Assembly: GCA_026261815.1 (NCBI GenBank)
Contig: JAMPIT010000862.1
Location: forward strand, 620,001-684,000
Length of the DNA: 64,000 bases
Reading direction: 5' to 3'
Origin: Monarcha castaneiventris obscurior
Lineage: Eukaryota > Chordata > Aves > Passeriformes > Monarchidae
Positions 26,801-39,285 of the stretch are shown here, in pieces. Within the stretch, counting starts at the first letter, position 1; each line of letters begins with the position of its first letter. Position numbers and translations under genes: made by a program. The notes under the pieces are model-generated. The model had not been told where the DNA came from, ran no database searches, and was given only the letters and a program-made list of their open reading frames with translations.

Positions 26801-28289
26801 GTCGAAGTCTGACACCCACAAATGAACAGGGCATTCACAGGATTCTCACTAGCAGCCTTCTTCTGCTACACAGCTCATTTAATTTTGATGATGTCGGCTG
26901 GGAGCAGTTAAACTGGACATATTAATAAACATATTTTTCCTTTTTCTTGCACGGTCTCCAAGGTATTATTTTTCTCTCTTGCTTAATGGTGCTGTGTAAC
27001 TATGGAAACCTCCAAACTCTCTTCACTCAAGTTTGCAGAGGGCAGGGGAAAGCAGGGGCAGAGAAAATGGAGAATAGATGTTATTTCTTTGGCAGATTTC
27101 TTACAACTCCTAGACCCCACAAGAAAAAGACACTGATTATTTTAGGGGAAGGTATTTCTCTTGTTCTGTGAAATCTAATGATAATTCAAACACAGACAAA
27201 TTTTCCATCTCGGTCTTTATGTCCTGGATTTTTCCACTCATGTGGCTGAGCTCGGGGTTCAATTGCCTGGATGCTGCCCAACTCATCATCCACACAGGCA
27301 GGAAACAGAGGGAAGAGAATCAGGAAAGCCATGGAGAATTGTAGAGGCTCCTATAGCCTCACTGGTAGACTCAACGCAGAGAAACAGGAATCAGTTTCCT
27401 GCTCATCCTCTTAGCCAATACATCCCTTTGCGCATTCTTGTCTACTGCCCAAGGTTAGAGCTTTTGGTCCTGCCCTGCCCTGGGAGAGTGCCAGCAGTGG
27501 GGACTGTGCAGTCCCTGCCCGCTCCTGGGTGGTGGGAGAGGGTGAGGGCACTGCCAGGGTGAGCAGAACTTCTGTCCCGTGGCAGGGGGAGCTTGCCCCT
27601 GAAGGACTAAGCAGCAGTGCATGGAGGAAAGCCTCCCTTAGTTCAGGAGTCAAATGCTGCAGGTGTTGGTGAGACCAGAAGTAAAACACCCTGAGAGTAC
27701 CCCAAAGTGTAGGACATTAACACTGTGCACCATGCTGAGTGTCATCAGATACAGCAAAAATAACGGAGACACACAGAGGAGATGAGGGAACGTGGATGAG
27801 AGTAATAACTGAGGTTTTATTTTGCTGAGGGGGGAGAGGCTTGCATGGCAAGTGCAGGCTCTCTGGGAGCACAGGGAAGGTCTGAGCAGCTCTGGTGCCA
27901 GACGTGAGTCAGCTCGGCTGTGCACCCTGAGTGGGCGAAGTGACACAAAAGAACCCCAAGGCAGGCTCAGTGAGGGTGTTACTCCCTGCTTACCCTGAAG
28001 CATTTACATCCCTCAGCAGCTGATCCGAGTCAGTCTCACGCAGCTGCTGAAACATCCACAGCTTAAAAAAAAAATCCCTGAAGCAAAACAGGGAACCTCT
28101 GGAGGCTGACAGGGATCTTACACTGAGAATTTGCTGGTTTGGGGCAGGAACCTGTTCCCATTTGGTGAGGCAGAGATCACTCCAAGAGCTTCCCGAGCTG
28201 TGTGAGGACAGGTCTAGGCAGATGCAAGCCCCATCTCTGCCTTGGAGATCCTCTAGTAAGGAGTGCTTAAACTCCAGCAAAGGGGCTGA
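20828..28289. other. Intergenic or unassigned DNA
   Basis: Unique sequence with no recognisable exon or transposon. It includes the candidate regulatory block at 24930-25215 and two other A/T-rich, repeat-free stretches at about 23860-24270 and 26030-26240. A frame of 129 codons on the minus strand at 24269-24658 has no recognisable family. Confidence 0.55.
24930..25215. promoter_or_regulatory. Candidate conserved non-coding block
   Basis: An A/T-rich, non-repetitive segment with clustered homeodomain-type cores (CATTAAAC, GTAATTAAC, TATTAATGAAAC) and two E-box-like CAGCTG motifs (about 25027 and near 25120). It lacks coding potential. It is flagged only on composition. Confidence 0.25.
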
Positions 28290-28324
28290 TGTAACAATTT
28301 TGTTTAGAATTCTATGATTCTATG
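28290..28324 (+). mobile_element. CR1 LINE 3' tail
   Basis: Two copies of the CR1 terminal octamer, ATTCTATGATTCTATG, at 28309-28324. The upstream body is too diverged for me to mark its start. Confidence 0.5.
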
Positions 28325-31122
28325 TTGATTTCAAAACATCATAATGAGATGCAGTATCTGAAATCCTCACAAAACCACAGAGACACCCTTACCTTTTGCT
28401 GGCTTTGGCTGCAGTTTTTTCCTGTGGCAATAGTCTCCCTTTCATCGGCTAGTTCAAAGGATTTCAGGAGTGGAACAGGATGGTCTGTTTTCCTTAGGAT
28501 GCTTACACTGCCCATCCCTGCCACTTCATGCATTTCCTCATGTTTTTCTGGGCTTTCATCAGCATTACAAATGCTCTGCAGTTCTGCATGAGAGGTCTAT
28601 AGTTCAGGAACTTCTTGTGAACCTGTTACAGGTCAACACTTGCCTGTCTCACAATGCCTGCAGGAGATTTTTGCTAGCAGCTTGGATAACTCACTTCTCT
28701 ACTCCTCATTGTTCCTGGCTGGCCTGATGACTAAACCAGTCTTTAAAATGCATTCAGGATTTAAACAGGACAATGGTTTGCCATCTCAGCGGTGGTTTCG
28801 GGGTTTTTTTTTTTATTTCACTCTAGTGATACAGCAGAAAGTCCACTGGGTTTGAAGCTACCAATACATCTAAGTAACCCTTGGAGACTTTAAGGTTTTA
28901 AGTCTCCAGCATTAACATATTTTTGTGTGTTACTTTCTGTGGAGCAATGGATGTCTATGACTGCCTCATTCAGAGGAAGAAAAAGAAGATGCTTGAAACA
29001 ATTTTCAATATACATTTTTTATTGATGGTCAATAGGGTTGGGACACCTGGTTCCTTACAAGACCTTTGAAACATCCATAATCAACCCTGATCTTCACCTT
29101 CTGCTAATATTTGCCAGGGAAAAGCTCAGTCTAAGGGTTTATCCTCTCCCACCCTGACAGGGAACAGATATTTCTCCGTGTGCCTTTCATTCACATGCTG
29201 AAGACAATGTATCAGACAAAGAAAAAGGAAAAGAAAAAAACAGCTTTTGCTCTGGGCTTCCAAAAAGCAGAAGACCCTCAGCTCATTTCCTTTGACAAAG
29301 AATTGTTAACTTCTGAAGTGCTCAGCTTCATACCCTTGCAAGGATATATATGATAATTACATTTTCTCAATGGCCATCCGAAAAGAGAGAAGAAAACTCC
29401 CATTTTGCTTCTGTAGCGTGACCATGTAATGACAAGAACTTTTTTTCTGTGGTGGTGGTTTCTTTTGGGGGTCTTTTCAAATGGCCTGAAGATAACAACT
29501 GAACAGATTTCTCTGCGTGGATTTGCTATTGCTGGGAAATGGGATCGTTGAGGACACAATGTGCCTTCACCAAGGAAGACCTCTGCTCTTTGCTAAATGA
29601 CATTGTCACGCCGTGGGTCATCTGGCCTAAAGACCAAACTTTCTTGTCAGGGTTTGTGCTGCCCTTCATGCCCTGAGGCTCCCAAAATGTTAGCTTCAGT
29701 TAGTGGTCTTGAACTACTCCATGGCACTTACAGGATTCTTTCCTTGTGAAATGGAGGGGTTTGTACACCCTGAGTGGTTTCAAAGGCCTGCACAGACTGC
29801 AGACCACGGACTGGATATATTGTACTCGATTCAGTTATTGGTAACTGAGCTCTTCTCTCTGAGGCTGAAGTATCCTTTGTTGGCAAACCAGACAGGTTTT
29901 TCCCAAGGCAGGAGGAGGAAGGGGAAGCAGTGTGGTCAGGGTAACCTGTGGAGTTAATGGGGCTATGCCATTTCCCACCAGTGCTAGTAACGCTCCATAG
30001 GGTGTGTTCTGGAGCAGAACACCCCAAACACGCTGCTAAAAATAATCTCTTTCAATTGCTTACAAGTGCTCAAGCAACTTTCTATGCAGTATTTTAAAAA
30101 CTATTCACTGCACGTAATTTAAATTTCATTGCTTTACTTGGTGGGGCAAGAAGCTACTGTAAGTAGTTATTTTATTATTGGCTATAAACACTGGCAAAAC
30201 CCAGTAACTGAAGCTGGAGTTCCAGTGAAATTTCTCAGCATGGACATTAAACCTCCTTCTTAGGAGACCATCCTTCTTTGGGCTTCTAAAACATCTTGTT
30301 TTAATTTTTTCCCAAAGCGCAGTACAAATAAAAGGTTTCTGCCTTGTTCTTTCCCTCTTTTATGGGCAAGAGAACATTGGCCTCAGCAATGATGTGTTCC
30401 TGAGGGCATCCTTCCAGATGTGCTCTTGGGAGTTGCTACTGTTGTTCATGCAGCTGCCTGGCCATCATTGTCCACCACAGGGCCAGACACCAGCCTGACC
30501 TTTGGGCCCTCAGCAGTGGGTTGGACTGTTCATAGGTCAGGATCTGTCACAGGAATGCTAAGGAGCAGAACAGGACTTGACTTCAGGAAAATCTAGTGTC
30601 TCACACTGCTTTGGTTTCCTTTCCTTCAGCATGTTACCTCAGGCTTCTGCTGAGATCTTCATTTGTTGATGAAATATTTCAACAGCTTCTTTAGAAGGGT
30701 GCCAAGCAAGCAGAAAATCAAAGCATGCATTATGTATGTGAAGATACTAGTTCTCAATTTTTGTACAATTGCTTAGATCAAATCTTGACAGGATGTGGCT
30801 GCGAAGTTGTTCCACTGATTTCCAGTCAGTCTGTAATTGCCTGGAGATCTCAGCCTGTGAAAACACATCACAGCATCAGCCGGGGTCCCTCCAGGGGTAG
30901 CCTCATGCTGTGGGCAAACCAGTATTGGAGATAAAAAGTGGAAAACACAGATAAGTAGGGAGCAATAAAAAGAAGGAGGAACATATCAGCGCACTGTGTT
31001 AGAAATGATGCAGCTTTCTGTCCCTGCTGTGAATCCTCCCCGGCCCGTTTCAGGTGCTTCATGGAAACCTGCTCTCACCAGCCTCCCCTCCCAGAGCCTG
31101 CTACCAGGCTTTTTGACAGCCC
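28325..31122. other. Intergenic or unassigned DNA
   Basis: I see nothing beyond unique sequence, including short A/T-rich stretches near 28985-29020 and 30060-30180. Confidence 0.55.
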
Positions 31123-31375
31123 TCATAGAATCATTTGAGTTGATAAGCACCTTTTAAGGGTCATCTAGTCCAATCCCCCTGCAATTAGGAGGGACATCTT
31201 CAACTAGACCAGTTTGCTGAGAGCCCCATCCAACCTGGCCTTGAATGTTTCTGGGGTGAGGCATCTACCACCTCTCTGGGCAACCTGTTCCAGTGTTTGA
31301 CCACCATCATTGTAAAAAACTTCTTCCTATGTCTAATCCAAATCGACCCTTCTTCATCTTGGACCCATCATCCAT
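31123..31375 (-). mobile_element. CR1 LINE 3' portion
   Basis: The plus strand reads TCATAGAATCATTTGAGTTG, then GTCATCTAGTCCAATCCCCC, GAGCCCCATCCAACCTGGCC and GGGCAACCTGTTCCAGTG. This is the reverse complement of the CR1 3' UTR and last part of ORF2. It is about 250 bases long and well preserved. Confidence 0.92.
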
Positions 31376-31984
31376 GGGTGCATTTGACTGTGGAGATGTA
31401 AGTGTGCCTTGTGCACCCCTGGGCTATGACTAAGAACCCTGGGGACATGAGTTTGATTTATTGCCTATTAATACAGAGGAGGACAATGAGGAACAAAGAC
31501 AAAGCCTGAAAACACCTTCCCCCACACCCCTCCCTTCTTCCATGGGCTGAATTTTGTTCCCAATTTTTTACCTTCTTTCCTGCGAATAATGCCAGGGGAT
31601 GGAAATGGGGGTTGTGGTCAGTTCATAACACAGAGCTGTACTTAGAACTTGCAGTACCTTAACACGACTAAGTGTGATACCTGGCAGAAGCAGAGTGACT
31701 CAGGAGCTGCAAGCTGCCCTGAAGCTGCAGCACGGGATGCTCAGTTTCATGTAAAGTTACCACTGAACTGGTGCCCACCACTGTTATTGTGGGCACAGGT
31801 CATCATCTAACTTTGGATTCCGTATGGAGCAAGCTGGGGTTCCAATGGGACTGCAAACAGCAGGTTTTACATAAGTGTTTCATGAGGAGAATAATCACAC
31901 CTTCCTCAGTAAACCACGTCTTAGGAAGTCTGATGAAGCACCTAATACAACACACTGATTATGATTACAAAGATCACTGAATTA

Positions 31985-32400
31985 TACAATCACAGAATAG
32001 TTTAAGTTGGAAGGGACATTTAAAGGCCACCTAGCCTGCAATAATCAAGGACATCTTCAACTAAATCAGGCTGCTGAGAGCCCCATCCAACCTGACCTTG
32101 AATGTTTCCAGGCATGGGGCACCTCTTGGGCAACCTGCTCCAGTATTTTATTACTCTCATTATAAAAAACTGTATCTTATATCTGGCCTAAATCTACTGT
32201 CTTTTAGTTTTAAACCATTATCTCCCATTCTATTTCAAGAGGCTCTACTAAAAGCTTTGCCCCATCTTTCTTCTAAAACTGCTTTAAGTATTGAAAGGGC
32301 ACAATAAAGTCTCCGTGGAGCCCATTCCCTGCTCCAGGCTGAACAGCCCCAGCTCTTTCAGCCTTTCCTCACAGGCAGAGCAGCTTTTCACATCCTCTTT
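31985..32400 (-). mobile_element. CR1 LINE 3' portion
   Basis: The plus strand reads AATCACAGAATAGTTTAAGT, GAGCCCCATCCAACCTGACC, GGGCAACCTGCTCC and, toward the right, GCTCCAGGCTGAACAGCCCC and CAGCCTTTCCTCACAGG. These are successive blocks of an inverted CR1 3' end. It has the same orientation as the copy about 600 bases to the left. Confidence 0.92.
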
Positions 32401-34762
32401 GGCAGTGTGCTCATGCTTACCTACCACACCCAAGAGAGAAGGGGCTGAGATTCCCCCTCAGTGTGCTGGGATGTCTGAGGCAGAGTGTTCAGACCACTCT
32501 GACAGCTATTCTGCCTTTGTTTGTTCTTTATTTCAAAACCTGACATAAACCAGCTCAGCTGCCCTGGCCCAGGTCACCTCCACCAGCTCATAAGATTGGC
32601 AGGCAGGGAATTAATCTTTTTTTTTAAAGTTTTTTGAGTGTTGCATTAATTTTAAATTTCTTTAATCTCTGATTTGTCAGGAAGGGAAAAAAGAAAATCT
32701 CATCACCTCTTTTCTAGAGATGTAGTTTAAAGAGACGACAGTATGCTTTAATTTTTTTAAAGTCCTCTCAAGCAAAATGAACATTCATTTTGTGCCTGAA
32801 AGCATCTATTTTCTGAGCCATAACTTCTAATCTCTGTTATTCACAATGTACCCTTTGGCTTCTTGACATTTTCTAGAGATGTCCCAGTCCCCGGTAACAC
32901 GTCACCCTTATTAAGACTGATTTCTGCGGACCTTGAGTGACTTCTGGGAAAACACTGGGCTCCTCCTCAGGAAGACAAGGCAGGCTGGTTCTCACTGTTG
33001 CCAGGAGAGAAGCAGTACCAGCTCTGAGCACTCCAGACTCTTAATTTTTGTGGGCAACCAACATGAGACTAGACTTTTTGCTTGGTTCTTCACTACGTTT
33101 GCTATCTCATTGATAAGCCTTCGGTCCATAAATGGAGCTGGGTGTTGCTCAGACATCATGCAGATAGGAATGTAAGGTGCTGGGCTGCCAGGGAGCAGGA
33201 CAGTCCTGGACAGCAGTCCAAAAGATGGTGAACTTTGTGGCAGGATCGTCCTTGCCACCAGCACAGGAAAGAGGTAGTACCAAGTAAGCACAGAACTCTT
33301 TAAACTGTCTTCTCCTGCCAGCTCTGAGTCACCTGAGTTCCCAGCACTGACTGCTGCAGCTTATTTAACAACCTAAGAATATGCAAGAGAGAGCTGTCCT
33401 GACAGTCCTGTAGTCATTGCAAAACCTCAGATACTGCAGGCCAACAAATAACCTGTTGGTCTGGCAGCATCTTTAAACCACATAAAAGATCCTTATGGAG
33501 TGACTCCATGACAAACACTGCTCTTACTTCTCTCAGTACGGTGTTTCTAGAGAAGGAAGACAAAGACCCCAAGTAGTCAAAGGAGAAATTCCAATTCAGA
33601 CCCTGTAGGTTTAGTGCTGGTAGTGAGTGCCTTGGTCCTGCACAGAGTTTCTGCCTTCCTCTGGGGTAACTGGTATCTTTCAGGGTGACCAGTATCAAAG
33701 TTTCCTGTTCTTTGTTTTCTACACTCATGCTTCAGACAGAGGCAGGGATCTGAGCCTGCCAACAACAGCTTGCAGCTTTATTTCCTTCTGCCATGTGACA
33801 GTGGCCCTGGCAAGAAGCCTTTGGAAGAGGAGGTTTGCAGATATGAGTGTCCAGCTTAACTGCAGCAGCTGCTCCTGTAGGATTCCTCCCTGCACCCTCT
33901 ACTTCACATCAGACCTTGGGGAAATCCAGTGTAGAACACCTGTAGTGAAGCCTGGTGTGACAGACCCCTCTGATTTCCTGTTCTTGCAATCTGCTCATGC
34001 CAGCACAATAGTGACAACAGGACTTGTACTGAGACCCTGGATTGGTCTGTTGTGCTGTCACTGCCAGAGCAAGTGTCTGTGTCTCCCAGCCATGCTGCCA
34101 GAGTGGAACTCAGCAGGAGCTTTTGGAGCCAGTGTCCACCTGAGTGCCAGCAGCTGCTTTTTGGGGACAGCAGCCTTCTGCTTAGCAAATGATGTGTGTG
34201 AGACAGGTGGAGTATGATTGGCTCCTGCCAGCAATGCGAAGGAGAACAACATAAATAATGTGAAGAGCAGATCAGTTCCTTTTTTAACTACTCCTGTGTC
34301 TCTGGCTGCTGCCATACAGAAACCAACTATGATGCATTTGGTGCCAGGTAACAATAATATTTAGATCTCAGAGGAAATGTGCAGCAGAGCAGGAGTCAGA
34401 TGAATGTTATCCTGGCTGGGAGGTATCTTTGAGCAGTCCACCAGATCCTGCTTTGTTTATTGCTCTGTATAACTGATTGACTCCTCCTGATTGCACAGCC
34501 TTCAAACCAGGTTAACTGTTCCGAGTGACTTCTTTTCCTGTGTGACTCTCAGCACAAGCAGCAGTGGCAAGGCCCAAGCTGACCAGCTGTGCATCAGAAG
34601 TGGAGGAGTAACCAGGCAGAGCACCCAGCACGTGCTCTAGATATGAATGTTGGTATCATTTTTATTGGGAAGAAGCAGGGAGGGTTTCACCTGGTGCCAC
34701 ATCATGCACGGTGTCGTTAGGTGCAGCATCACTGCAGTGGCTACAACTATGCTGTGCATATC
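32401..34762. other. Intergenic or unassigned DNA
   Basis: Unique sequence. A 196-codon frame at 33627-34217 (+) is the longest here apart from repeats. It is Ser/Cys/Leu-rich, has an opposing frame on the other strand and carries no motif I recognise, so I do not call it a gene. Confidence 0.5.
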
Positions 34763-35394
34763 TGTCTTGGGGTGACTCTATGATGTGCATCCCCTATCAC
34801 GGCTCTAGGCCAAAAAATTAATTTTGTGCCTTTAAACTGAACTTGAGAGGGAAGGAAAAAGAAGAAAAACAACCAAGTGAACTTTTCAAAGCAAGTTCCC
34901 AAGGACACAGAGACAGAGACGGCTCTGCGTTCTCCGGCGGCGGTAGCAAGGAGGGAGCACCTTGCCTGTCTCTTCAGCCAGCTTTTTCAGTTTTTTTCCT
35001 TCCCCTTTTTCTCTGGTGTGTTTCCTGGGACTTTGGTGGTTTTTTCCTTTTTCCTCTTCTGGACTGTTTCAACAACATCACAAAACATCAGGAGAACTTT
35101 TCTTTGGGCCCAGAGGGGGGCCTAAGGCCACCCCCCCTCCCCCCGCCAGCTCCGAGAAGGAGGGACCACACCTACAAGAGGACTCTAATTTCTTCCCAGG
35201 TTTTCTCTCTATAGCAAGGGGTTTTACTATTTAGCATTACTATCCTTTTCCTGTGTGTTTGTTAATAAATAGGTTTTCTCTCTTTCACTTTCCTTCAAGG
35301 AATTTTTTTTCCCAAACCTGGTGGGGGGAAGGGTGGTTGTAACCTGGTTTTCTCCCAGAGGAGATATTGTTAGATTGTGGCCAAAACCAGCACA
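34763..35394 (+). mobile_element. Solo LTR of an avian endogenous retrovirus with perfect 5-bp TSD
   Basis: A 632-base element begins TGTCTTGGGGTGAC and ends CCAGCACA, the TG...CA ends of a retroviral LTR. It is flanked on both sides by ATATC (34758-34762 and 35395-35399), a perfect 5-base target-site duplication. A poly(A) signal AATAAA lies at 35264-35269 and is followed by T-rich sequence, giving + orientation. The middle is C/T-rich with CpG sites around 34930. The sequence resembles LTRs I know from passerine and chicken ERVL-like families; the exact family name needs a library search. No internal gag, pol or env sequence is present, so this is a solo LTR left by recombination between two LTRs. 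Confidence 0.88.
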
Positions 35395-35399
35395 ATATC

Positions 35400-37963
35400 C
35401 CTGATAATGGAGACACCTGGGATACACGTCACTGCCACCTCCACAAAACTGATGCTTATGCCCAAATAATAAGAAAAATCAAGTACCCAGAACTCCTGAA
35501 GAAAACAAGTGATCAGACGAATGTGAGACAAATGGACTGAAAATAGAGGGGAAAAGACATAGAGGAGGAGAAACCGTACCAACCAGGGTGGGAATGTTTC
35601 TGAGCTCAAATCAATGAGCAGGTGTATTATTAAACACCCCAAAGATTTCAAATTCCTGAAAGCTGCCTGGTTTCAGCAGTTGCACAGCACCTCTAGATTA
35701 GCAAAGATTTGTATTGTCTTTCCCACTCGCCTTGGCATCTGATCTTTGGTCCCAGAGATACACTCTAGCAACTCTTGCTGGCTGGGGTTAAACCACGACA
35801 CACACAGAGGCAAGGACAGTAGGGATTTGCAAAGGGAATTTGGATTTTGCTGCCACAAAACAAAGGAGTGACCACCTGAGAGATGGTGTTTTAGTCACTG
35901 CTGCCTGGCTGAGGAGAAACAGGTTTTTGGCAGAAACCCTAAAAACACTGGTACTAAAGGCATCTGCACTCTGGCAAGTTACACCCTCATGGCCTCATGG
36001 ATACTGCTGATGGCCTTGGTCTGGCATCTTTCATGACACCTTGTTGAAACAGGATTCTTGATGGTGCTCATCAGTCCACAAGATGTACAAAAGCAAACTG
36101 TTAAAGTGCAGGTTTCCATGGAGAATCTATTATGCTCTCTCCCTGCATAGCTGAAGTTGCTACCAAGGAGGAGCCAAAGCAGTGCAATGCATTTGTTTGA
36201 TATTGCATTTACAATGGGAAAACGTGCACTGGGGAGTGACTTTCAAACATTAGAGAGCCAGGCAAAAAAAACCCCAGTGTTTTATGTTATCAGTTGTTAA
36301 AAATTATCAGTCTTGCAGAAACAAATTAACTAGATTGAGACTTTGCTATTATTCAGAGATGAGAAAACCCTGATCAAAATCACATCTCCACTGAAATTTT
36401 TGCCTGCTGGCATTAGAGTGCACAATTCTTCCTTTACTGGAGCAGGAAGCCTGCCCTTGTATGGTCCTTTATCAGCCTGCATCGTGTCCCTCCCAGTGGC
36501 AGTACTGTGCACAAATCAATGACTAATCCTGATCCAAATCAGTTATCAGATATGATGGATTTTTTTTCTCTGCCCTGAGACAGCAAAGAAATCGCTGTTA
36601 ACATCACTTTGCTGAAAGGATTCCAGTGCAGGGCAAACCTCACAGGTGTCTCAAAGGAGTGCAGTGGGATATGAAAAGCAGGTTTTACTCCAAGATGATT
36701 ATTTAGCCTTTTGGAAAGTCTTTTCTTAAAATGTAGTTCCATATTTTTTAGAGGGGGTGGGAGGAAAATAAGTGGAATAACTCTCAAGAAGGAGGAAATT
36801 TGTCCTCTTTGAATTGAATCTTTAAGCTGAACTTCAGGAACCAGCTTTCAGGACTGTGTATTACTTTTTCTCCATCTTTTTAAATCTGTGCAGCATTCTG
36901 AGAAGCTGGTTAGTGCATAAAGCAATTCCCACTGGCACAAGGCAAGAAAACTCAGCCCTGCTCACACTGCTGGCACTGAGCAGCTGTCCCAGTGTAACAA
37001 GGTGCAGTGACTAAACAGCCATTTCACTGCCTGGGTGACAAAATTGGACAAGGCAAATTCCTTGTCTTTGGTAAACGATGTGCAGAAAGTGGCATTTCCA
37101 TTACATCACCCAGTGCATAAACATAAAAGAGGGTTTAATTCTCTACATGACACAATTACTTCCAAAAGGAAGAACTGGAAATAAATACCTCAGTGAACAT
37201 ATCTGCAGGAATTGATGAGAGACTAATTGGTTTTATCCTCGGTGACACTGTCAGGGTCACGTCCTGACATATGCGGATCTAAATGCTGCAAGAATGGGCA
37301 TATTTAAAGTGCCAGAAGATAAGATAAAAAATCCTGTTTAAAAGATTATGTCTTGCATCAATTTTCTGCCAGCAGCTGCTCTGCCAGAACACTATAGGAA
37401 ATTCTTCTTTACAGCTTCTGGGTGTATTTTTGTTCCATAAGGTACAAAGCAATCATTGTGTTGCATGTTGAATGTATGACAAATACTGAAGACGTTGTAG
37501 GTTGTGTGCTTCTGCTCGCTGATGCAAATGAGGCAATTTGTTATTACTGTGGGCTTTAATACAGAAACCAGTGCATCAGGAAGGAGATTGGTAGTGCAGG
37601 ATATAAACATGCCAGTGTTGTAGAAGTTGGTATTTAAACCAACAACTCCACTGCCTTTGCTGCACAGAAAGGAGAAAAATAAGAAGGAAAAAAGTTGCTG
37701 TGAAGCCTCTCCAGCCAAATTTTCCCTGTCCTAGACACTGCTCTGGAAGAGCAAGAATTCATTCCCAAGCATTCTGCCTTCCCATCCTCGGTAGGGCAGT
37801 GGCTCACAGGCACAGTGGCAGAGGCAGTGCAGAGACAGCTCCCAGTCCAATGGGACAAGGTGAGTGCAGCAGGCTGAACTGCCAGGCCGCCTTCTTACCC
37901 CTGCTGGGAGTGACTTTAGGGTCCTGAGCAGCTCCTAAAGCACGTCTACACTCTCACAGCTCT
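35400..37963. other. Intergenic or unassigned DNA
   Basis: Apart from the LTR terminus at 35782-35802 I see only unique A/T-rich sequence up to the CR1 copy. Confidence 0.55.
35782..35802 (+). repeat. Terminal remnant of an LTR
   Basis: The bases GGCTGGGGTTAAACCACGACA match the 3' terminus of the LTR family present at 7783-8319. Nothing upstream is clearly alignable to the rest of that LTR, so this is at most a decayed or truncated end. It lies about 390 bases downstream of the solo LTR that ends at 35394. Confidence 0.4.
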
Positions 37964-39212
37964 ATGGGACCGGATGAGATCCATCCTAGGATGGTGAGGG
38001 AGCTGGTGGAAGGGCTCCCCAAGCCACTCTCCATCATTTACCATCAGTCCTGGCTGACCACAGAGGTCCCAGATGCTGGAGGTTGGACACCCACCCACAA
38101 GAAGGGCTGGAAGGAGAATCTGGGGAACTCCAGGCCTGCTAGCCTGACCTCAGTGCCTGGGAAGGTTATGGAGCAAACCTTGAGTGTGATCACAGGACAC
38201 ATACAGGACAACCAGGGGATCAGACTCAGCCAGTATGGATTTAGGAAAAGCAGGTCCTGCCTGACCAACCTGATCTCCTTTTATGACCAGGTGACCCACC
38301 TAGTGGATGAGGAAAAGACTTGGATGTGTCCACCTGGACTTCAGCAAAGCCTTTGCCACCATCTCCCACAGAATTCTCTGGGAAAAGCTACAGCCCACGG
38401 CTCGGACAGGTTCACCCTTTGCTGGGTCAAGAGCTGGCTGGATGGCTGGGCCCAGAGAGTGGTGCACAATGGTGCTGCATCCAGCTGGTGCCTGCTCAGC
38501 AGCAGTGTCCCCAGGGATCAGTGCTGGTCCTGTTTAATGGCTTTGCTGATGATCTGGATGAGGGGATCGAGTGCACCCTCAGTAAACTCATGGATGACAC
38601 CAAGCTGGGTGGGAGTGCTGATGTGCTGGAGGGCAGGAAGGCTCTGCAGAGGGCCCTGGACAGGCTGGACCCATGGACCAAGGCCATTTGTAGGAGGTTC
38701 AACAAGGCCAAGTGCTGGCTCCTGCACTTTGGCCTCAACACCGCAGGCAGTGCTGCAGGCTGGGGGCAGAGGGGCTGGAAAGGGATGCAGCAGAAAAGGT
38801 GCTGTGGGTGCTGGTTGACAGCAGCTGAACATGAACCAACTGTGCCCAGGGGGCCAAAAAAGCCAATGGCATCCTGGCCTGGATCAGCAATAGTGTGGCT
38901 AGCAGGACCAGGGCAGGGATTGTCCCCCTGTACTCGGCACTGCTGAGGCCACACCTCGAGTGCTGTGTCAGTTCTGGGCCCCCCAGTTCAGGAAGGACAC
39001 CGAGGTGCCGGAGCGAGTCCAGAGAAGGGCAATGGAGCTGGTGAAGGGTCTGGAGCACAAGTCCTGTGAGGGGCAGCTCAGGGAGCTGGGAGGGTTTAGC
39101 CTGGAGAAAAGGAGGCTCAGGGGAGACCTTAGCACTCTACAAATCCCTGACAGCCGGGTGTGTCCAGGGGCGGGTCGGGCTCTTCTCCCAGTGCTGGTTA
39201 CCTGTGGGTAAA
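37964..39212 (+). pseudogene. CR1 LINE, decayed reverse-transcriptase (ORF2) fragment
   Basis: A 5'-truncated CR1 copy encoding the finger, palm and thumb parts of the reverse transcriptase in several frames. Recognisable pieces in order are PLSIIYHQSWLT, SLTSVPGKVMEQ, QDNQGIR...YGFRKSRSCLTNLISF (37.98-38.29 kb), then after a frameshift [20 protein letters not shown] (38.33 kb). After further shifts comes [20 protein letters not shown] (38.55 kb); the usual FADD catalytic motif reads LMDD. Last are [14 protein letters not shown] and [12 protein letters not shown] (39.02-39.13 kb). The frame changes mean it cannot make an active protein. It stops abruptly at about 39212 and lacks the normal CR1 3' tail, which is unusual because CR1 copies usually keep their 3' end. 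Confidence 0.93.
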
Positions 39213-39285
39213 ATTTCCTCGTTAAGGTTTAGGGCTGGACATGCTTCAATGATCTCAGACCCAGGGGGAGGCTTGGGAAGAAGGA

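Noticed and set aside
33627..34217. 196-codon frame on the + strand
   Set aside because: No recognisable domain, no usable splice context and a competing frame on the opposite strand.
38496..38954. 152-codon minus-strand frame
   Set aside because: Shadow of the CR1 reverse-transcriptase fragment.
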